Assembly: GCA_003248755.1 (NCBI GenBank)
Contig: QFQW01000007.1
Coordinates: 1 to 64,000, forward strand
Length of the DNA stretch: 64,000 nucleotides
DNA from: Chryseobacterium sp.
GTDB lineage: Bacteria; Bacteroidota; Bacteroidia; Flavobacteriales; Weeksellaceae
Direction of reading: 5' to 3'
A program made the position numbers and the translations under genes. This document shows, one piece after another, positions 60,815 through 64,000 of the stretch (position 1 is its first letter; the number at the start of each line of letters is the position of its first letter). Under the pieces are notes generated by a model. The model was not told where the DNA came from, made no database searches, and saw only the letters and a program-made list of their open reading frames with translations.

Positions 60815-61819
60815 TTATATTTTTTGAGATTCCATATAATTTTTGAGATGGAAATCTATACTTTCAGAAACCGGAATAAATTGATAATTCAGGAATTCTG
60901 TTATTTTTTGATTAGAAACTTTGGAATCTGTTCTTACCGTTTCGATGTTATTTTTACTTAATAATTTCAGAATCGGAAATAACCATCCGAAAAGAAACGA
61001 AATAATTGGCAAAACTTTGTAAATAAATTCTGGAACCAATTTAGCTTTCGGTTTTCCAAGTGCAGTTCTTACTTTATCAGAAACTAGACGGAATTTTTCA
61101 TTTTGAGAAATGATGATAAAACGTTCTGCAAAAGCATTTTTATCCATCAGTTCAATGGCAATTTTCGCAACATCTCTTACGTCCACATAAGCAGTTCCGC
61201 CAGGAAAAGTTCTGGAATGGGAGGATTTTTTGAATAAATCTCCACTGCTATTTCCCCAGTTTCCTGTTCCGATAATTACACCCGGATTGATGATAACCGT
61301 ATTAAGTCCTTCTGCCGAAGCTCTCCAAACTTCCATCTCTGAAAAATGTTTTGAAATCGAATATCCGGAATGTTCTAATTTCGGATTGAAATCAGAATTT
61401 TCATCCATCATTCCGTTTTCATTAAATCCATCCAAAACGGCGATAGAACTTACGAAAAGAAACTTTTTGACTAATGAATTTTCAACTGCATAAAGAAGAT
61501 TTTTTGTTCCTTCTATATTAGTTTTATAAAGATTTCTATCATCTTTCGGATTGAAACTCACAACTGCAGCGCAATGATAAACTTCTTCAATTCCTTCTAA
61601 AGCATTTTGCAAAGACTCACTGGAATCAAAATCGGTATCAATCCATTGGATTTTATCAAAATAAAAATCTGCTTGGTCTGTATAAAATTGATAAGAAGCT
61701 CTGACTTCCTTTAGATTACTGGACTTTCTTTTAGTTGCACAAACGTTTTTGCCTTGTTTCAACAATTCGAGAGCGATAACTCTGCCTAAAATCCCTGTTG
61801 CTCCTGTCACTAAAATCAT
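60815..61819 (-). CDS. NAD-dependent epimerase/dehydratase family protein
   Basis: A 334-residue short-chain dehydrogenase of the extended type. The Rossmann start is MILVTGATGILGRVIALELL (Gly motif TGATGILG at residues 5-12), SSIAVLDG (~123) precedes the active-site pair Tyr-x-x-x-Lys in YSISKHFSEM (~152), and NPGVIIGTGNWG (~177) is the family proline region. It looks like NAD(P)H-linked sterol- or dihydroflavonol-type reductases; the substrate is unknown. Its start lies three bases after the stop of the small membrane-protein gene. Confidence 0.88.
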   Translation of the reverse strand: MILVTGATGILGRVIALELLKQGKNVCATKRKSSNLKEVRASYQFYTDQADFYFDKIQWIDTDFDSSESLQNALEGIEEVYHCAAVVSFNPKDDRNLYKTNIEGTKNLLYAVENSLVKKFLFVSSIAVLDGFNENGMMDENSDFNPKLEHSGYSISKHFSEMEVWRASAEGLNTVIINPGVIIGTGNWGNSSGDLFKKSSHSRTFPGGTAYVDVRDVAKIAIELMDKNAFAERFIIISQNEKFRLVSDKVRTALGKPKAKLVPEFIYKVLPIISFLFGWLFPILKLLSKNNIETVRTDSKVSNQKITEFLNYQFIPVSESIDFHLKNYMESQKI

Positions 61820-61822
61820 CCC

Positions 61823-62050
61823 TTAAGAGTTTTTAAGCTTTAAAAGTCTAACAATAAAAATTGAATTAGCTAACGAATAAGCCAGAATCAATCCAATGAA
61901 AAACCAAAAACTTCTGCCCTCCAAAAGCCATTCTCCATTTCCGGAAAGCGAATCCCTGAGAACGAAAAACAACAGCACAATCAAAAACAGATTGATAACT
62001 ACAGAAAAAATCAAAATGATTTTATAAATGGTTTCTTGGTATTTTTTCAT
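61823..62050 (-). CDS. 75-residue two-helix membrane protein
   Basis: A small integral membrane protein with two helices (residues ~9-30 and ~47-68) separated by a polar loop (RDSLSGNGEWLLEGRSFWF). I know no family for it. It sits between the hydrolase gene (25-base gap upstream) and the epimerase gene (3-base gap downstream) on the same strand, so it is probably expressed with them. The tight spacing and uniform base use suggest a real gene. Confidence 0.72.
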   Translation of the reverse strand: MKKYQETIYKIILIFSVVINLFLIVLLFFVLRDSLSGNGEWLLEGRSFWFFIGLILAYSLANSIFIVRLLKLKNS

Positions 62051-62075
62051 TTGAAATTGATTTCACAAAGATAAT

Positions 62076-62852
62076 CTAATTCTGTAAGAAATCTTTCACA
62101 GCAGCATTGAAATCGACAGGATTATTTGCCTGAACCCAATGTTCCGCATTTTTGATTTTGATGAGTTTGTAATTCGGGAATTGTTGTCTGATTAAAAATT
62201 CATCTTGTGGAAGAATATAATTGGAATTAGCTCCGGCAATGAATAAAGTCGGGCCATTGAAAACACCGAACTTGATTGCATTGGAAACAAACTCGGTATA
62301 TTTTTCTGCCAACGTCTCAAGATTGAATCTCCAAGCCAGTTTCTTCTCCTCCGTCCAATACAGATTCTTCATCAAAAACTGAATCACAAACTTCTCGTGG
62401 ATATATTCTCCAAGAACTTTTTCTACATCCTGACGAGATTCAACCTTAGAAAAATCGACTGTTTGTAAAGCTTTGATAATTCCCTGATGGTGTGGCGGAT
62501 AAGCTTTTGGAGAAATATCAGCAACAATCAGTTTTTTAACTCTTTCAGGAAAATTAATTGCGAATTGCATCACCGCTTTTCCACCAAGCGAATGTCCAAG
62601 AAGATTAGCTTTTTGAATATTATGTGCATCAAGATAATTCAAGATATCATTGGCCAAATCATCGTGCGTCATAGAATCTGAATGAAAACTGCGCCCGTGA
62701 TTTCTCAAATCCAACAAATGTGTCGGCATCAACTCTCCAAATTCTTTTCCGAAACTTCCCCAATTATCAAGCATTCCGAACAATCCGTGGAAAACCAAAA
62801 GTGGTGTTTCTATTCTTTCTTCTCCGTATATTTTTGAATGTAAAATTTCCAT
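62076..62852 (-). CDS. alpha/beta-hydrolase (YbfF-like esterase)
   Basis: A 258-residue soluble hydrolase. It opens MEILHSKIYGEERIETPLLV, followed by LVFHGLFGMLDNWGSFGKEF (oxyanion HG motif, ~20-40), LDLRNHGRSFHSDSMTHDDL (~47), the nucleophile elbow LLGHSLGGKAVMQFA (Ser ~86), and a C-terminal acid/His (NAEHWVQANNP, His ~239). The pattern is that of YbfF-type acyl-CoA or palmitoyl-ester hydrolases. It is the first gene of a same-strand run with the small membrane protein, epimerase and acyl-CoA ligase, which fits a lipid-related role. Confidence 0.87.
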   Translation of the reverse strand: MEILHSKIYGEERIETPLLVFHGLFGMLDNWGSFGKEFGELMPTHLLDLRNHGRSFHSDSMTHDDLANDILNYLDAHNIQKANLLGHSLGGKAVMQFAINFPERVKKLIVADISPKAYPPHHQGIIKALQTVDFSKVESRQDVEKVLGEYIHEKFVIQFLMKNLYWTEEKKLAWRFNLETLAEKYTEFVSNAIKFGVFNGPTLFIAGANSNYILPQDEFLIRQQFPNYKLIKIKNAEHWVQANNPVDFNAAVKDFLQN

Positions 62853-63159
62853 TACTCTTTTTACTTAAATAAAATTCCAGACTAAATTCAATATTTAAAC
62901 TATTAAAATCAAGCTTATTTAAAACTTAATTAAATGATTTTCAAATAGTTAAAAATCAACATTTAGTTGCTCCAATTTACAATAAATAATCGAAAAAACA
63001 TTGAGACCCTATTGATAAAAATCACAATCGAAAATGCTGTTTTATTGGCTTCGAATGCAAAATGAGTATAAATACCTATAAGAAACTGTATTTGTCTTTA
63101 TTGTGTTGATTTTCAACTCAAAATACCTTTGTAGCACAAAACAATTAAAACTTACTACA
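62853..63159. other. 307-base divergent gap without a gene
   Basis: AT-rich sequence between the hydrolase gene and the secreted-protein gene. The only clear signal is the complete promoter at 63101-63131 near the right end. No stable hairpin or RNA gene was recognised. Confidence 0.55.
63101..63131 (+). promoter_or_regulatory. complete -33/-7 promoter of the 63160 gene
   Basis: TTG at 63101-63103 and TACCTTTG at 63124-63131 with a 20-base spacer. The leader to the ATG at 63160 is about 23 bases. This rules out the in-frame start codon at 63103, which lies in the -33 element. Confidence 0.8.
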
Positions 63160-63696
63160 ATGAAAAAATTATTCTCTTACCTATTAGCAGGTCTTTTTAT
63201 GACCACAGTTTTCATCTCTTGCCACAGAAACGATGACGAAGATAACAGCGGAAATAATTCCGGAGGTTCGGCAACTTTGACCGCAGACAATTATGGTTTT
63301 GATGGTGGAAATGCCGGAAAATTCAGCTCTACGAAAGCCGGGATAGTGAAAACTTCTGCAGCTGGAATGACAATTCTTACCATCTCAGCAATCCGAGATG
63401 GCGGAAACGAGTCTATTAATATGGTTCTTTATGGTGATGTGAAAGTTCAGACTTATACTTTAGGAAACGGTTCGCAGAATGGAATCGTCATTAGAAAAGA
63501 TTATCAAAACGTGACAGACCAAGCCAAATCTTATAGCACAGACAACAACGGTGCAAATCTAACCGGTGGTGGCGAAGTAAAAATAACCTCTGTCAACGGA
63601 AACAAGATTGAAGGAACTTTCTACGCAATAGCCTTCAACAATGCTAGAAGTGAGGCTTATGCAGAACAAGGTAAATTCAGTGGGACAATCAATTAA
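63160..63696 (+). CDS. small secreted lipoprotein
   Basis: A 178-residue protein. The start at 63160 (MKKLFSYLLAGLFMTTVFISC) is fixed by the promoter. The lipobox Cys is near residue 21 (VFISCHRNDDEDN), then a Gly/Asn/Ser linker (residues ~27-36) and one compact beta-rich domain (~37-178; AGMTILTISAIRDGGNESIN, ITSVNGNKIEGTFYAIAF). The domain resembles DUF6252-type lipoproteins of Bacteroidota, an uncertain match. Likely at the outer membrane. The next gene starts 5 bases after its stop, so they form an operon. Confidence 0.78.
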   Translation: MKKLFSYLLAGLFMTTVFISCHRNDDEDNSGNNSGGSATLTADNYGFDGGNAGKFSSTKAGIVKTSAAGMTILTISAIRDGGNESINMVLYGDVKVQTYTLGNGSQNGIVIRKDYQNVTDQAKSYSTDNNGANLTGGGEVKITSVNGNKIEGTFYAIAFNNARSEAYAEQGKFSGTIN

Positions 63697-63701
63697 TTCT
63701 G

Positions 63702-64000
63702 ATGATGAGAAATTATAATAAATACATCATTTTGTTTTTGCTGACATCAGTATTTACCAATGCGCAAACTTGGGTAAAAACTTCCGCTCCGACAAACATA
63801 CAGTATAAGGAGATCAGAACATATGGAAATACCATCTATGCTTTTGGCAAATCTCCGAGTGATTCAACACCGCAGACATTAGTAAGTTCTTCTGATGGCG
63901 GACAAACCTGGAAAGTGGGAACAATTCCTTTTTTATATACATCTTATCTCGTTGCAACCCCTGCCGGGTTGGTTGGTGGCAATGGAATGTTTACAAACCC
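63702..64000 (+). CDS. secreted BNR/sialidase-repeat-like protein, 5' part (runs off the window end)
   Basis: Two adjacent in-frame ATG codons (63702 and 63705) can start it; the second gives MRNYNKYIILFLLTSVFTNA, a signal peptide. The first ~98 residues of the mature part show the Asp-box pattern SSDGGQTWK, typical of BNR/YCF48/sialidase-like beta-propellers. The rest is outside the window, so a C-terminal sorting domain cannot be checked. It follows the small lipoprotein gene closely. Confidence 0.75.
   Translation, partial: MMRNYNKYIILFLLTSVFTNAQTWVKTSAPTNIQYKEIRTYGNTIYAFGKSPSDSTPQTLVSSSDGGQTWKVGTIPFLYTSYLVATPAGLVGGNGMFTN

Overview
The window is chromosomal DNA of a Bacteroidota bacterium, most likely a Chryseobacterium-like member of the Weeksellaceae. 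The evidence is: low GC; no Shine-Dalgarno-like sites before most genes; promoters of the Bacteroidota type (-33 TTG, -7 TAnnTTTG); PorQ and a type IX secretion sorting domain; a TamL-type outer-membrane lipoprotein; and archaeal-type ProRS, DAHP synthase/chorismate mutase fusion and SucA/SucB of the flavobacterial kind. I see no rRNA, tRNA, CRISPR array, phage or intact insertion sequence. It reads as ordinary core genome with short accessory pockets.

Layout. 1-9.4 kb: 5' part of alaS, a TIGR02117-type protein, queG, a rhodanese, two tiny membrane proteins, then a probable RNA-repair block (WYL regulator and HopJ-family protein on the minus strand; rtcB, a small unknown protein and two RlaP-type nucleotidyltransferases on the plus strand). 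9.4-18.9 kb: pnp, an AarF/UbiB kinase, a DUF4286 protein, gyrA, a TPR protein and a transaldolase. 18.9-28.1 kb: mntH, a DUF937-OmpA fusion, proS, a glycine-rich lipoprotein with an outer-membrane barrel protein, rsgA and the DAHP synthase/chorismate mutase. 28.1-35 kb is the most accessory part: a secreted C1q-like protein, a small lipoprotein facing a TPR/membrane/AraC regulator, dnaX split by a run of ten A, and a T9SS-exported leucine-rich-repeat protein. 35-48.2 kb: sucB-sucA, a tamL-like gene with an SRPBCC partner, trmH, a YtxH/holin-like envelope set, cmk, porQ, pyrH-frr. 48.3-53.6 kb: a potassium unit made of a KdpD-like kinase, KdpE-like regulator, Kup and a porin. 53.8-64 kb: two small envelope proteins, an esterase, gcvP, an acyl-CoA ligase/epimerase/hydrolase run, and secreted proteins cut by the window end.

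The points most worth a second look are: dnaX, where the 0 frame ends just after an A10 run while the tau domain continues in the -1 frame; the tamL/trmH pair, whose start codons lie inside each other; the RtcB-RlaP-RlaP cluster; a KdpDE pair beside Kup rather than kdpFABC; a lipoprotein/TPR-AraC divergent pair; and several TTG start codons that are really part of -7 promoter elements.
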